Shown piece after piece: positions 1 through 7,585 of a stretch of DNA of 35,722 nucleotides (position 1 is the first letter of the stretch; the number at the start of each line of letters is the position of its first letter). The translations under genes were made by a program, and so were the position numbers. This DNA is from Klebsiella pneumoniae (lineage in GTDB: Bacteria > Pseudomonadota > Gammaproteobacteria > Ga0077536), in contig CAMAXW010000036.1 of NCBI GenBank assembly GCA_945862315.1, forward strand, positions 1 to 35,722, in the 5' to 3' direction. The notes beneath the pieces are model-generated. The model was not told where the DNA came from and searched no databases. It saw only the letters and a program-made list of their open reading frames with translations.

Positions 1-143
1 GCGCCGTTGCGCAGATTGAAAATCACTTGCCGCCTTGCGCGGGTCTCGTGGGATCGGACGAGCAGCATTGCCGTTGAGTCGCCGCCGCGCCCGTGTTCGC
101 GGCTACACTGACTGCCACCTTCTTAGCTTTAGAGGAATCCGCC

Positions 144-575
144 ATGCCTAAACCCCCTGTACCGCCGTCGGTCGATGCGCTGCTGCGCCATCCCAACGCT
201 GCCGTCATGGCGAGCACGCGCCCGGACGGCAGCCCGCATACCGTTGCCACTTGGTATGACTGGGAGAATGGCCGCGTGTTGATGAACATGGACGCGAGCC
301 GCGTGCGCGTGAAATACCTGCAGGAACGGCCGGCGGTGGCGCTGACGGTGCTCGATGAGCAGTCTTGGTACAAACATATCTCGCTGATTGGCCGCATCGT
401 CGACATCCACGATGATGTCGGTTTGGTCGACATTGATCGGCTGGCGCGGCGCTACACGGGCAACGCGTACCCGGAGCGCACGCATCGGCGCGTGAGCATG
501 TGGATGGCGTTGGATGTCTGGCACGGTTGGGATGCAACCGGCGCTATCGCAACGCATGCGGACTGGAAACCCTAA
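144..575 (+). CDS. PPOX-class (pyridoxamine 5'-phosphate oxidase fold) flavin/F420-binding protein
   Basis: A 143-residue single-domain protein of the split-barrel flavoprotein family (probable F420- or FMN-dependent PPOX class). The visible signature is the N-terminal stretch AVMASTRPDGSPHTVATWY (about residues 19-37), followed by VLMNMD and a region where R-V-K-Y-L precedes PAVALTV, the usual arrangement of the phosphate- and flavin-binding strands. Family members reduce or oxidise small molecules with FMN or F420; the substrate cannot be read from the sequence. The ATG at 144 is chosen because an AGAGGA ribosome site sits at 131-136; an in-frame upstream start at 93 lacks one and would add a non-conserved extension. 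The gene stands alone; the tautomerase 110 bp downstream runs the same way and may be cotranscribed. Family assignment is fairly sure, cofactor choice is not. Confidence 0.85.
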   Translation: MPKPPVPPSVDALLRHPNAAVMASTRPDGSPHTVATWYDWENGRVLMNMDASRVRVKYLQERPAVALTVLDEQSWYKHISLIGRIVDIHDDVGLVDIDRLARRYTGNAYPERTHRRVSMWMALDVWHGWDATGAIATHADWKP

Positions 576-684
576 GCATCAATTCGGGCAATATGAAGCT
601 GCCAACGCATGACGGCATGCGCCCCCGCCCGAGGGATCGGGCTAAGCCATTTTTCTCAAACAAATTCGCGTAGAGGAGACCCCC

Positions 685-891
685 ATGCCCATTATCGAAG
701 TGAACATGCTGGAAGGACGTACCGTCACCCAGAAGCGCGCGATGGTGGCCGCCATCACCGACGGCGTGGTGGCGACGCTCGGCGTAAAACCAGACTCGGT
801 ACGCGTGCTGATTCGCGAAATGCCGGCGGAGAATTTTGCCGTTGCGGGCGTGACCAAAGCGGAGTCGGCGGAGCAATTGGCAAAGGCTTGA
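685..891 (+). CDS. 4-oxalocrotonate tautomerase family protein
   Basis: A 68-residue protein of the 4-oxalocrotonate tautomerase (2-hydroxymuconate tautomerase) family, which isomerises unsaturated dicarbonyl acids with an N-terminal proline as general base. After Met removal the chain starts P-I-I-E-V. Pro1 is present, Arg11 and Arg39 (mature numbering), the substrate-carboxylate ligands of the classical enzyme, are both present, and position 50 is Phe where the classical enzyme often has Trp. Length matches the family (about 62-70 residues). The start is fixed by the Pro requirement and by GAGGAG at 673-678. In other genomes such enzymes serve meta-cleavage of aromatics, but no catechol pathway genes are adjacent, so the physiological substrate is unknown. 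Confidence 0.88.
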   Translation: MPIIEVNMLEGRTVTQKRAMVAAITDGVVATLGVKPDSVRVLIREMPAENFAVAGVTKAESAEQLAKA

Positions 892-1074
892 CGTCGCGCG
901 GGGTGGGTGTGGATATCGCGCAGCGTTCGCAAACAACGCTGGTGACGACGATCAAGTGCTGAACATGAATAACGGTGGTGGGCTATCCCACCGATTTCGA
1001 ACTGGTATCCGAACACCTGCGCAATCCTGCGAGCTAGCGTTGCAGCACGCCGGGCTTACGAGGTTGCAATCCCA

Positions 1075-1093
1075 CTCGGGGCGTTGCCCCGAG
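1075..1093. repeat. REP-like palindrome, unit 1
   Basis: A perfect 8-bp inverted repeat, CTCGGGGC and GCCCCGAG, around a GTT loop. The core GGGGCGTTGCCCC recurs at 1218-1232, so this is a repeated element and not a single chance hairpin. It lies on neither side of a confirmed gene end close enough to act as its terminator and has no T run. Confidence 0.7.
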
Positions 1094-1178
1094 CAACGAG
1101 CCCCACAACTGCTCTAGCCCTGCAAGGCCGGACATAACCTGTCATCTGTCTTCCGGCCATTTCCTCGTGCCGATGGTT

Positions 1179-1195
1179 CCGCCCCTTCAGGGCGG
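1179..1195. repeat. GC-rich hairpin between the REP-like units
   Basis: Inverted repeat CCGCCC and GGGCGG with a short CTTCA loop, in the phrase CGCCCCTTCAGGGCGG. It resembles the second hairpin that follows unit 2 (GCCCTTTCAGGGC at 1247-1259), which suggests a composite repeat of two different stem-loops. Confidence 0.55.
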
Positions 1196-1215
1196 GGAAA
1201 TCATTGGGCAAGTAA

Positions 1216-1259
1216 CCCGGGGCGTTGCCCCGGGCTATCACATGGCGCCCTTTCAGGGC
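1216..1259. repeat. REP-like palindrome, unit 2 with companion hairpin
   Basis: A perfect 8-bp inverted repeat CCCGGGGC and GCCCCGGG around GTT (1216-1234), followed after CTATCACATGGC by a second small stem GCCCT and AGGGC (1247-1251 and 1255-1259). The first hairpin shares its 13-bp core with the element at 1075-1093. Paired hairpins of this sort are typical of REP/BIME-like intergenic repeats. Confidence 0.65.
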
Positions 1260-1324
1260 TGCTGAAAGCCAACGCATCGCCGACCACATCACAGACTCGC
1301 TGCGGCCAACAACTACCCTCCACC

Positions 1325-1395
1325 GCGAGCATGCCGAGTGGGGCCGTTCGACTTCAACCCGGCGAGCATGCCGAGTGAGGCCGTGCGACTTCAAC
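1325..1395. repeat. Two-copy 37-bp tandem repeat
   Basis: Two direct copies with period 37: 1325-1361 and 1362-1395 (the second lacks its last bases). Both read GCGAGCATGCCGAGTG, then GGCCG, then GCGACTTCAAC or TCGACTTCAAC. Only two internal differences are seen. No coding frame explains the repetition. Confidence 0.75.
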
Positions 1396-1736
1396 TACGT
1401 ACGATCCGCAAGTCCCGCGATTTCGTCGAACGGCGTGATTATCTTTCCTATACCCTGTGCTGCACGCCACCAAGACGATCCTCGCACGCCAGCGACTCAC
1501 AAAACTCCCGGCGCTGGTCGGACGATTGAGTCACGACGATCCTCGTCGCGCAGGGGGCTCACCGATGCTTGAGCTGCGGCGCGGCGCTATCGCAGGCCAA
1601 GCGTTGGTTGTCGTCCCGTGCTCTTCGCCGCTGCCGCCGTGCAGGCGCGTCGGGCCCGGACGGTCGCTATCTCGCCCGTAGTTCCCGCCGCCGCATTCGT
1701 CTGCGCGTCATCAACCTCGAAGCGTCAGGATCCACC

Positions 1737-2987
1737 ATGACAATCTCCACCTTAGCTCCAGTGCCGGTCGCCGAAGTCAACTACGAGATCCTCGCGGCCA
1801 AGTTTCGCCCGATCTTCGCCCGCATCGCCGTCAATGCCTCGGCCCGTGAGCAGGACCATTTGCTGCCTTATGAGCAGATCAAGGAACTGACGGACGCCGG
1901 TTTTGGAGCGCTACGGGTCCCCGTGGCCGACGGCGGCTTGGGCGCGACCCTGCCTCAGCTGTTCCGCCTCCTGACGGAACTCGCGGCGGCGGACTCTAAT
2001 ATTCCGCAGGCGCTGCGTGGCCACTTCGCGTTCGCTGAGGATCGGCTGGTCGCCACGGGTTCGCAGCGTGAGGTGTGGCTCGCCCGTTTCGTCGCCGGGG
2101 AGATCGCCGGAAACTCTTGGACCGAGATCGGCACCGTCACGATCGGCGATGTTATCACCCGGGTGCGCCCGGCCCTTGGCGGTGCGCCCGGCGAGCTGCG
2201 GGTCAACGGCACCAAGTACTACTCCACCGGCAGCATCTTCGCGGACTGGATCGACACGTTTGCCCAAATTGGCGACACCGGCAAGAACGTCATCGCGGTC
2301 GTCAACGCGCACCAGCCCGGGGTCACCCACGGCGATGACTGGGACGGCTTTGGCCAGCGCAACACCGGCTCCGGCACGAGCACTTTTATCGATGCGGTGG
2401 TCGAGCAGGAGAACGTGATCGACTTCGACACCCGGTTTAAGTACCAGACCGCGTTCTATCAGTGCGTTCTGCTGGCAGTGCTGGCCGGCACGATCAAAGC
2501 TGCGGAGCAGGACATCGCCGCCGAGGTCAAGGCGCGCACCCGCATCTTCTCGCACGGCAACTCGAACTCGTTCGCGACCGACCCGCAGATCCTGCAGGTC
2601 GTTGGCGAGGTCTCGGCAGCCGCGTTCGCAGCGGCGGCCATCGTGGAGCGCGCGGCCCGGGCGCTGCAAGGCGCGTACGAAGGCGCCTTCCTCGCGGACC
2701 TCGTTGAGGAGGAGCGCCTCAACGACCTCGCCGAGCTCGCGACGGCTCAGGCGCAGATCGTGCTGGTGTCCCTCGCGACTCGGGCGACCTCCGACATTTT
2801 CGACGCCCTGGCAGCCTCGGGGGTCTCGATGACGAAAAACCTTGATCGGCACTGGCGCAATGCCCGCACGGTGGCGAGTCACAACCCGTGGGTCTTCAAG
2901 GCGCGCATCGTGGGCGATTTCGTGGTCAACGGCACCTCGCCGAACCGTGTCTGGTCCATCGGCGCGGCACCCCTCGCCGCGAAGTAG
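1737..2987 (+). CDS. DszC/SfnB-like flavin-dependent monooxygenase, acyl-CoA dehydrogenase fold
   Basis: A 416-residue protein of the acyl-CoA-dehydrogenase superfamily, in the branch of FMNH2-dependent monooxygenases that includes DszC (dibenzothiophene monooxygenase) and SfnB (sulfur acquisition). Family landmarks are visible in order: His96 in the ALRGHFAF segment, NGTKYYSTGS at 157-166 where DszC has NGTKHFCSG, a DDW..FG.RNTGSGTSTF block near 200-217, and a C-terminal DRHWRNARTVASHNP with the conserved His. Such enzymes need an external flavin reductase, which is not encoded here. The ATG at 1737 gives the expected family length; an upstream in-frame extension is non-conserved and arginine-rich. 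The gene is isolated between gene-poor stretches, unlike its densely packed neighbours, which suits acquisition by transfer. Substrate (sulfone, sulfonate or heteroaromatic sulfur) is not determinable. Confidence 0.87.
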   Translation: MTISTLAPVPVAEVNYEILAAKFRPIFARIAVNASAREQDHLLPYEQIKELTDAGFGALRVPVADGGLGATLPQLFRLLTELAAADSNIPQALRGHFAFAEDRLVATGSQREVWLARFVAGEIAGNSWTEIGTVTIGDVITRVRPALGGAPGELRVNGTKYYSTGSIFADWIDTFAQIGDTGKNVIAVVNAHQPGVTHGDDWDGFGQRNTGSGTSTFIDAVVEQENVIDFDTRFKYQTAFYQCVLLAVLAGTIKAAEQDIAAEVKARTRIFSHGNSNSFATDPQILQVVGEVSAAAFAAAAIVERAARALQGAYEGAFLADLVEEERLNDLAELATAQAQIVLVSLATRATSDIFDALAASGVSMTKNLDRHWRNARTVASHNPWVFKARIVGDFVVNGTSPNRVWSIGAAPLAAK

Positions 2988-3307
2988 CCCCAGCGTCGGG
3001 CTACGGTCTGACCTTTTCAGGATTTGCCCCGTGTCGCTGGTGTCCCCGCGCCCAATTGTTGGTGAGCCGGTTCACGCGCAGTAGGCGCCACCAGCCTCTC
3101 GATCAGTTCAAGGTTCACCAACGCGGAAATTCGCGAGCTCGTCCACGAATACAGCCAGTCGCCTTATCAGCGCCATCTCACCTACCTCAGTGCCAACCCA
3201 GAGACCCATGCCGCCCGACAAGCCTACGCAACCTAGCCATTTCGCCGCCCAAGATTTCACCCCGCGCCGCGCTGCTGGCTCAAGCCCAGCGCGCCGCGCG
3301 AACCAGT
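2988..3307. other. 320-bp gap between convergent genes
   Basis: The monooxygenase gene ends on the left and the cyclase gene ends on the right, both pointing into this gap. No complete gene is seen. A short plus-strand frame with protein-like composition (3066-3236) is listed separately as a possible remnant. I see no hairpin followed by a T run that would make a convincing terminator for either gene. Confidence 0.5.
3066..3236 (+). pseudogene. Possible 3' remnant of an unidentified gene
   Basis: An open stretch between stops that from about 3114 reads FTNAEIRELVHEYSQSPY and continues in similar non-repetitive, protein-like composition to the stop at 3234. It has no plausible start or ribosome site and no partner sequence upstream in the same frame, where a TGA sits at 3063. 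I read it as the tail of a gene that has lost its front; the family is not recognised. Confidence 0.25.
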
Positions 3308-4087
3308 TCAGTCGAACATCGCAACCGCGCGTGTCCAACCACCCGAGGCGCCCTTAATCTTTACCGGCAGGCACGACACCACAAAACCGTGCGGCGGCAG
3401 ATCTTCCAGATGGCGCAGTTTTTCCATGTGGGAGTACGGCGTGTCTATGCCCGCATAGTGTCCCTCCCAGATGATCCGGGGGTCTTTGGTGGCGAGCCAG
3501 CGTTCCAGGGTTTTAGAAAACGGCGCATCCCAGCTCCAGCCATCGATGCCGGTCACGCGAACGCCTTGGTCGGTCAGCCAACGGGTGGCTTCCCCACCCA
3601 CTCCGCAACCGGAATGGATGTACTCCGAGGTGCCATACATTTCCCCGGCGCGAGTGTTCACTAGCACGATATCTAAGGGCTGCAGCACGTATTGGATGCG
3701 CGCCAACTCCGCGCGCACATCGGCGGCGGTGGCCACATAGCCATCCGCAAAGTGCCGAAAATCGAGTTTGACGCCGGGTCGGAAATACCAGTCCAACGGC
3801 ATCTGATCGATGGTCGGCATGGGCTTGCCCTGCGAGTCGCGGGAGTTGTAGTGATAGGGCGCGTCCATATGCGTGCCGTTGTGGGTTGTGAGCGAGATGT
3901 GTTCGATCGCCCAGCCTTCGCCGCCGGGCAGATCCTCCTCTTTTAACCCGGGAAAAAGCTCGCACATCAGCTTGGCGTTTTCTTTGCCGGTGACATACCG
4001 AATAGACGGACGCATGAACGGCGGATCAACCACGGTGTCATTGTCGAGTGGCTGGGAAATATCCACGATACGTGAGGGTAGCTTCAT
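3308..4087 (-). CDS. Cyclase family protein (KynB-like metal-dependent hydrolase)
   Basis: A 259-residue protein of the cyclase/kynurenine-formamidase family, metal-dependent amidohydrolase-like enzymes that open or close amide or ester bonds. The metal-binding signature HxGTHxDxPxH is intact as HNGTHMDAPYH at residues 69-79, and the N-terminal VDISQPLDNDT segment and the later GIDGWSWDAPF block are typical of the larger family members. Length is within the family range. The ATG start at 4087 has an AGGA-type site just upstream on the minus strand. No kynurenine or other tryptophan-pathway gene is nearby, so formamidase activity should not be assumed. It is transcribed alone, divergent from the acyltransferase gene. 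Confidence 0.88.
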   Translation of the reverse strand: MKLPSRIVDISQPLDNDTVVDPPFMRPSIRYVTGKENAKLMCELFPGLKEEDLPGGEGWAIEHISLTTHNGTHMDAPYHYNSRDSQGKPMPTIDQMPLDWYFRPGVKLDFRHFADGYVATAADVRAELARIQYVLQPLDIVLVNTRAGEMYGTSEYIHSGCGVGGEATRWLTDQGVRVTGIDGWSWDAPFSKTLERWLATKDPRIIWEGHYAGIDTPYSHMEKLRHLEDLPPHGFVVSCLPVKIKGASGGWTRAVAMFD

Positions 4088-4403
4088 GCGCGGGTTCCTG
4101 TCTTTTGGGGGGCCTTAAGCCCGGGATTCTAACCCCGTGTCGTCGGTGCGAACACGCCCTTGCAGCGCTACGGGTCAGTCGCGGCACACCTCACCCCTCG
4201 CGCGGGGCGACCTGCGGCGCGCAGATTTGCCGCGGCGACCACGCCTTGTTGGCGCCTGACCTCAGCGGTCGCCGCCTCACGGACCCAGCCGGCGAAGCCA
4301 GAAAATCAGACCTTCAATCACCCGGCCTCGTTGACTGCCCAGCACGCTTAAATATAGGCTTTCATAGTCCTGCCTCCTCCCCCCTCTAAATTGTTTCTCC
4401 CGC
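4088..4403. other. Divergent intergenic region, cyclase / polysaccharide genes
   Basis: The region separates the minus-strand cyclase from the plus-strand polysaccharide genes. Base composition drops towards AT near 4345-4365, where a sigma-70 promoter candidate is listed. A minus-strand stretch 4375 to 4277 can be read as DYESLYLSVLGSQRGRVIEG and on to a stop, which looks protein-like but has no start and may be debris of a lost surface-polysaccharide gene. Confidence 0.45.
4331..4358 (+). promoter_or_regulatory. Candidate sigma-70 promoter for the polysaccharide genes
   Basis: TTGACT (4331-4336) and TATAGG (4353-4358) are separated by 16 bp, close to the consensus elements and spacing. A start around 4366 would leave a leader of about 38 nt before the acyltransferase ATG at 4404. 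It lies in the locally AT-rich part of the gap. This is a visual match only. Confidence 0.4.
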
Positions 4404-5037
4404 ATGTCCTCGGCTGCCCAAAACCCAGACTCCAACCCGCCGTTTGTACACCCCACGGCGATCATCGAAGACCGGTGTACCCTCGGTGCGGGGGTCAAGG
4501 TTTGGCACCATTCTCAGCTGAGAACGGGCTGCCAAATTGGCGAAGGGGTGTCCATAGGCAAGAGCTGCTTTATCGATAGCGAGGTGAGCATCGGTCCTCA
4601 CAGCCGCATCCAAAATGGGGTGAGCGTCTACGCCGGGGTCGACATTTGCAGCTGGGTTTTCATTGGTCCCAATGTCACGTTTACTAACGACCTGCTTCCT
4701 CGTGCGGGCCGGATCAAGTGGACGCGGGTCGCCACCCACATCGAAAACGGCGCATCCATTGGTGCCGGCGCGGTGATTATTTTGTGGCGTCCGCATTGGT
4801 ACTTTCTCGATGATCGGTGCGGGCAGTACCGTCACGAAAGATGTCAAACCCTTTACGCTAAATTACGGATCCCCCGCACGACCGCTGCAGAATATCTGCG
4901 CTTGCGGCGCCAATAAACAGCCGTTGGACGAACCTTTGCAGACTCCTTTCTGCCCTGATTGCGCCGAGAGCTTGGATGCCAAAATGATCGAATTGGCGCG
5001 CGTGGCGTTTGCAAACCTACCCGCCAGCGATCGGTAA
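4404..5037 (+). pseudogene. Hexapeptide-repeat acyltransferase (WbpD/WlbB-like), frameshifted
   Basis: A left-handed beta-helix acyltransferase of the type that N-acetylates amino-sugar nucleotides in O-antigen or capsule synthesis. Repeats of the form [IV]GxGxx run from residue 20 on (for example CTLGAGVKV, CQIGEGVSI, ASIGAGAVI). The frame beginning at 4404 is lost after GASIGAGAVII, and the protein resumes in the +1 frame with GVRIGTFSMIGAGSTVTKD. Removing one T from the TTTT run at 4780-4783 restores AVIICGVRIG, the expected family sequence. Corrected length is about 210 residues, with a C-terminal zinc-ribbon-like CAC and FCPDC pair, known in some relatives. Either a real inactivating frameshift or a sequencing/assembly error; reading frame and composition are otherwise well preserved, which points to error or a very recent mutation. 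Confidence 0.82.
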
Positions 5038-5050
5038 GTCGGCGAAGGAC

Positions 5051-5773
5051 ATGCACCCCGGCGATGGTTTTGTTTTAGTTGTTAACTATAACCAAGAGCG
5101 AGAAATTGCCCGATTTCTATCAGACTTAAAAGAATTTTGGCCGGTCGAAAAAACCTTGGTAATCGACGATGCCTCGACCGACGGCTCGGGACTCCTCGCG
5201 GCGGCGGCGGGTTACGAAGTCCTCCAACATGCAACCAACCGCGGCGTAGGCGCCGCGATTGCTAGTGGTATTCGAGCAGCCCAAGAGCGGCGCGCCCAAT
5301 TTGTGGCGATTCTATCTTCGAACGGCAAAATGCTGCCCTCGGAATTGGCACGGGTCATCGCCCCAATTTTGGCTAACGAAGCGGATTACGTAACGGGCAG
5401 TCGGTTTTTAGAAAACGGCGGTTCAGCGAGCGTCCCCTTTTTTCGAAGATACACGATCCCGCTGGCCAGTATTTTTCTGAACTTATTTCTACAGTTCAAA
5501 TATACCGACGTCACTTGTGGGTATCGCGCCTACCGGCTAGCGCTGTTTGACGACCCTCGTTTTGATATTTATCAGCCATGGCTCGAGCGCTATCAACTCG
5601 AGTATTACCAGCATTTTGTGGTCGCAAAATATGGTTTTCGTATCCAAGAAGTTCCGGTCCACATCGTATACGGACACCTTGAAAAAGGGCGCCGGAGTAA
5701 AATCACACCCATCGTCGATTGGTGGAAAATGCTGAGTCCGATATTATTTTTATGGCTACGAATCAAAAAATAA
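5051..5773 (+). CDS. Family 2 glycosyltransferase (polyprenyl-phosphate sugar synthase type)
   Basis: A 240-residue GT-A glycosyltransferase, probably transferring a sugar from a nucleotide donor to a membrane lipid carrier or to a growing surface glycan. The N-terminal VLVVNYNQE strand, VIDDAST nucleotide-binding loop, YVTGSRFLE and TDVTCGYRAYR acceptor-site blocks, and the C-terminal KITPIVDWWKML are characteristic. The metal-binding DxD position reads ILSSNGK, matching a GT2 subfamily whose members have ILAGNGK-like variants and not a classical DAD, so it is divergent but not clearly dead. There is no C-terminal membrane segment pair as in GtrB. The ATG at 5051 is preferred; a TTG at 5009 is possible and would overlap the acyltransferase end. 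The end overlaps the next gene by 22 bp. Confidence 0.85.
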   Translation: MHPGDGFVLVVNYNQEREIARFLSDLKEFWPVEKTLVIDDASTDGSGLLAAAAGYEVLQHATNRGVGAAIASGIRAAQERRAQFVAILSSNGKMLPSELARVIAPILANEADYVTGSRFLENGGSASVPFFRRYTIPLASIFLNLFLQFKYTDVTCGYRAYRLALFDDPRFDIYQPWLERYQLEYYQHFVVAKYGFRIQEVPVHIVYGHLEKGRRSKITPIVDWWKMLSPILFLWLRIKK

Positions 5774-7275
5774 TCTGGGGATCTTTGTTCGCCGCGATCT
5801 GTTTGGTTGTCACGCGACAGTGGGTCGGTAGCGGTTCTTTCCCTGGTTTAAACTGGGACTATGCCACTCATCACGCCATCATCGATGCGCTGCGGGCCGG
5901 CATTTATTTTCCCGAACTCCATAAAGACGTGCAGTCTATTCACACCGTGGTGCCGTGGTTGCCGATTTATCACGGGCTTATAGGTTCACATCTGCTGGTT
6001 TTGTTCATCACTATTTTCGGCGTGTCTACGTCAGCCGCGATGGGGCTGGTTTCTGATCTCGCGCTCGTGATGTTTGTGGGTTCTTTAATGGTCTTGCTGG
6101 CCCCGCGTTGGCGCAGTGGCTCCTTGCTCACTAAAGGGCTGGTTGCCGGCGTGATTGCCAACGCAGTTTGGCTTTATTTTTTGGTGGCAACACAGGGCTT
6201 TTTTGCCCAAGCCATCGGCTTTGGGTTTTATTTATTCAGCTGGGCCTTGGGGCGCCAGCAACCAACCGCAAAGCTTGGGTTCGCCATTGTTTGCGCAAGC
6301 CTCGTCATTTACCCAGATGGTTTTATTTGGTTTGGACTCCCGCTGGCTTTGCGGGCTTGGCCAGCCGGTGGCTTGCGAAAAATAATGCTGACGTGCGTGA
6401 GTATTTTGACTGGCCTGTTATTGGCAGTCCAACTCTCACGCATGTCGATCCCCGGGGGGCTGGGGTTTAATTATTCGGAACTGCTCTTAATTCCCATCGT
6501 CTTGTTCATGCTCGCTCGCCAGCCGGTCAAGTCTGCTTGGAAAGTGCTTGCCGAGGAGCCGGTGATTATTTTTACGCTGCTCAACGTGGTATTTGTTTTG
6601 CACAATTATTGGGTGTTTGGCGGTCTGCGATTTTATGAAATTAAAAATCTTTTATGGGCGCCGATATTTATTGCGCTGGCACTGGTGCACACGCCGGTGG
6701 AAAAATTTAAGCGCCTCAGTTGGGCTGTCACCTTAGCCGGCATTGCGCTGTCGATAATCGGTAACGAGGAGCGCCTGATTGCGCGTTTCCGCCAGCTCAC
6801 CCACGCGCCGGCGGCGGTAATCAAACCAAAAATCGGCGGCTTTGTGGCCACGCTGGCGGTGCCCGGGGCCACTTATCTCTATGGGGACTCTTATTTTGAT
6901 GCTGAATCAGAGCGCATCTTGGCGCGTTTTAGTGCGGCAGGCTGCCCGAGCATGACGGTATTCCCGTCGCCGCACGTCACCTTTGATGAGTTCGCTATTT
7001 TGTTAATCGCCAGTAACGGCGTGTTCAACCGCTGGGATCTGCACGGCCATGAACTGTTGAGCGACACCTTCCCGGCGGTGGCTAAAGATGACATGTCGGC
7101 GGTGAGGAAAGCCCTCGCCCCTTTCCCAGATACGGTGATCAGGGAATTTGCCACCTCCCGGGACAACTGTCTGGGGGTTGTGTCCGACGCTCGACTGGCG
7201 GCAAGCGTCTACCACTATTCGCAGGAAATAAAAGACCGGCGAGGACGCTACTGGTATCTGTTTAGGAAAGACTGA
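5752..7275 (+). CDS. Polytopic membrane protein of a polysaccharide locus, possibly a GT-C glycosyltransferase
   Basis: A 507-residue inner-membrane protein with about eleven hydrophobic segments between residues 5 and 340, including IIWGSLFAAICLVV at the start, and a C-terminal soluble part of about 170 residues that would face the periplasm if the topology is GT-C-like. I do not recognise a specific family. The first loop contains NWDYATHHA, an acidic/histidine cluster where GT-C enzymes place catalytic acids, which with the adjacent lipid-sugar-type GT2 suggests a periplasmic transferase using a polyprenyl-phosphate sugar. That function is inference. The ATG at 5752 overlaps the GT2 gene by 22 bp, indicating translational coupling; a TTG at 5719 is less likely. 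The gene is noticeably AT-richer than the flanking operons. Confidence 0.7.
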   Translation: MATNQKIIWGSLFAAICLVVTRQWVGSGSFPGLNWDYATHHAIIDALRAGIYFPELHKDVQSIHTVVPWLPIYHGLIGSHLLVLFITIFGVSTSAAMGLVSDLALVMFVGSLMVLLAPRWRSGSLLTKGLVAGVIANAVWLYFLVATQGFFAQAIGFGFYLFSWALGRQQPTAKLGFAIVCASLVIYPDGFIWFGLPLALRAWPAGGLRKIMLTCVSILTGLLLAVQLSRMSIPGGLGFNYSELLLIPIVLFMLARQPVKSAWKVLAEEPVIIFTLLNVVFVLHNYWVFGGLRFYEIKNLLWAPIFIALALVHTPVEKFKRLSWAVTLAGIALSIIGNEERLIARFRQLTHAPAAVIKPKIGGFVATLAVPGATYLYGDSYFDAESERILARFSAAGCPSMTVFPSPHVTFDEFAILLIASNGVFNRWDLHGHELLSDTFPAVAKDDMSAVRKALAPFPDTVIREFATSRDNCLGVVSDARLAASVYHYSQEIKDRRGRYWYLFRKD

Positions 7276-7390
7276 TGCCCGCGGGGCGGTAGGTGGGCAG
7301 CAGCGCCAATGGCTGCGTTGCGTTATCCGATGCCGCGTGCGGGCGAGCATGGAGACGCCTTCAAAGTGCTAGTCCCCACGGCGCCACACG

Positions 7391-7576
7391 CTAACGGGCC
7401 TCGGTTTTGGTGGCCTCGCAGCGGGTGCATTTGTAGAGTGTCAGGAGCTTGCCCAGCTTCACATCGAACGGTAACCGTTGGGAGATTTCCCACTTGTGGA
7501 AACCCTCTCGGCACAGGGTTTTGCCCCGCGCGCGCTCCCCGGGTTTGCGTTTTCGAAACTCGATGACATCGCCCAT
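7391..7576 (-). CDS. Small zinc-ribbon-like conserved hypothetical protein
   Basis: A 61-residue basic protein beginning MGDVIEFRKRK. Cys22, His27 and the pair C50-x2-C53 (YKCTRCEAT) suggest one small zinc-binding fold. Similar short proteins with a GDVIEF start and a C-terminal CTRC occur in gammaproteobacteria without assigned function. It follows the DUF1840 gene by 9 bp on the same strand, so it is the last gene of a three-gene run. Its role is unknown; a protein or nucleic-acid contact role would be a guess. Confidence 0.7.
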   Translation of the reverse strand: MGDVIEFRKRKPGERARGKTLCREGFHKWEISQRLPFDVKLGKLLTLYKCTRCEATKTEAR

Positions 7577-7585
7577 GCCAATCTC

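Larger units (their letters stand above)
892..1736. other. 845-bp gap with repeats and no convincing gene
   Basis: No reading frame here shows a recognisable protein family. The short open frames in the region are mutually overlapping, arginine/serine-rich and look random. The left part (about 980-1035) can be read as a short C-terminal-like fragment ending DFELVSEHLRNPAS before a stop, which might be gene debris. The middle (1075-1259) contains several GC-rich palindromes listed separately, and 1325-1395 a 37-bp tandem repeat. This looks like decayed or intergenic accessory DNA. Confidence 0.6.

Noticed and set aside
892-1736. CRISPR array from the repeated palindromes and tandem repeat
   Set aside because: Repeats are too few and irregularly spaced, with no spacer-repeat periodicity and no cas gene.
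1911-2882. 323-residue minus-strand open frame opposite the monooxygenase gene
   Set aside because: It is antisense to a clear DszC-like gene in a GC-rich codon context, has an arginine-rich random-like composition and no recognisable motif.
4277-4375. Minus-strand protein-like stretch in the divergent gap
   Set aside because: DYESLYLSVLGSQRG looks protein-like but has no start and continues into unrelated sequence; possible debris only.
5009-5050. TTG start for the family 2 glycosyltransferase
   Set aside because: ATG at 5051 begins closer to the conserved first strand; the 14 extra residues are not expected in the family, although the TTG cannot be excluded.
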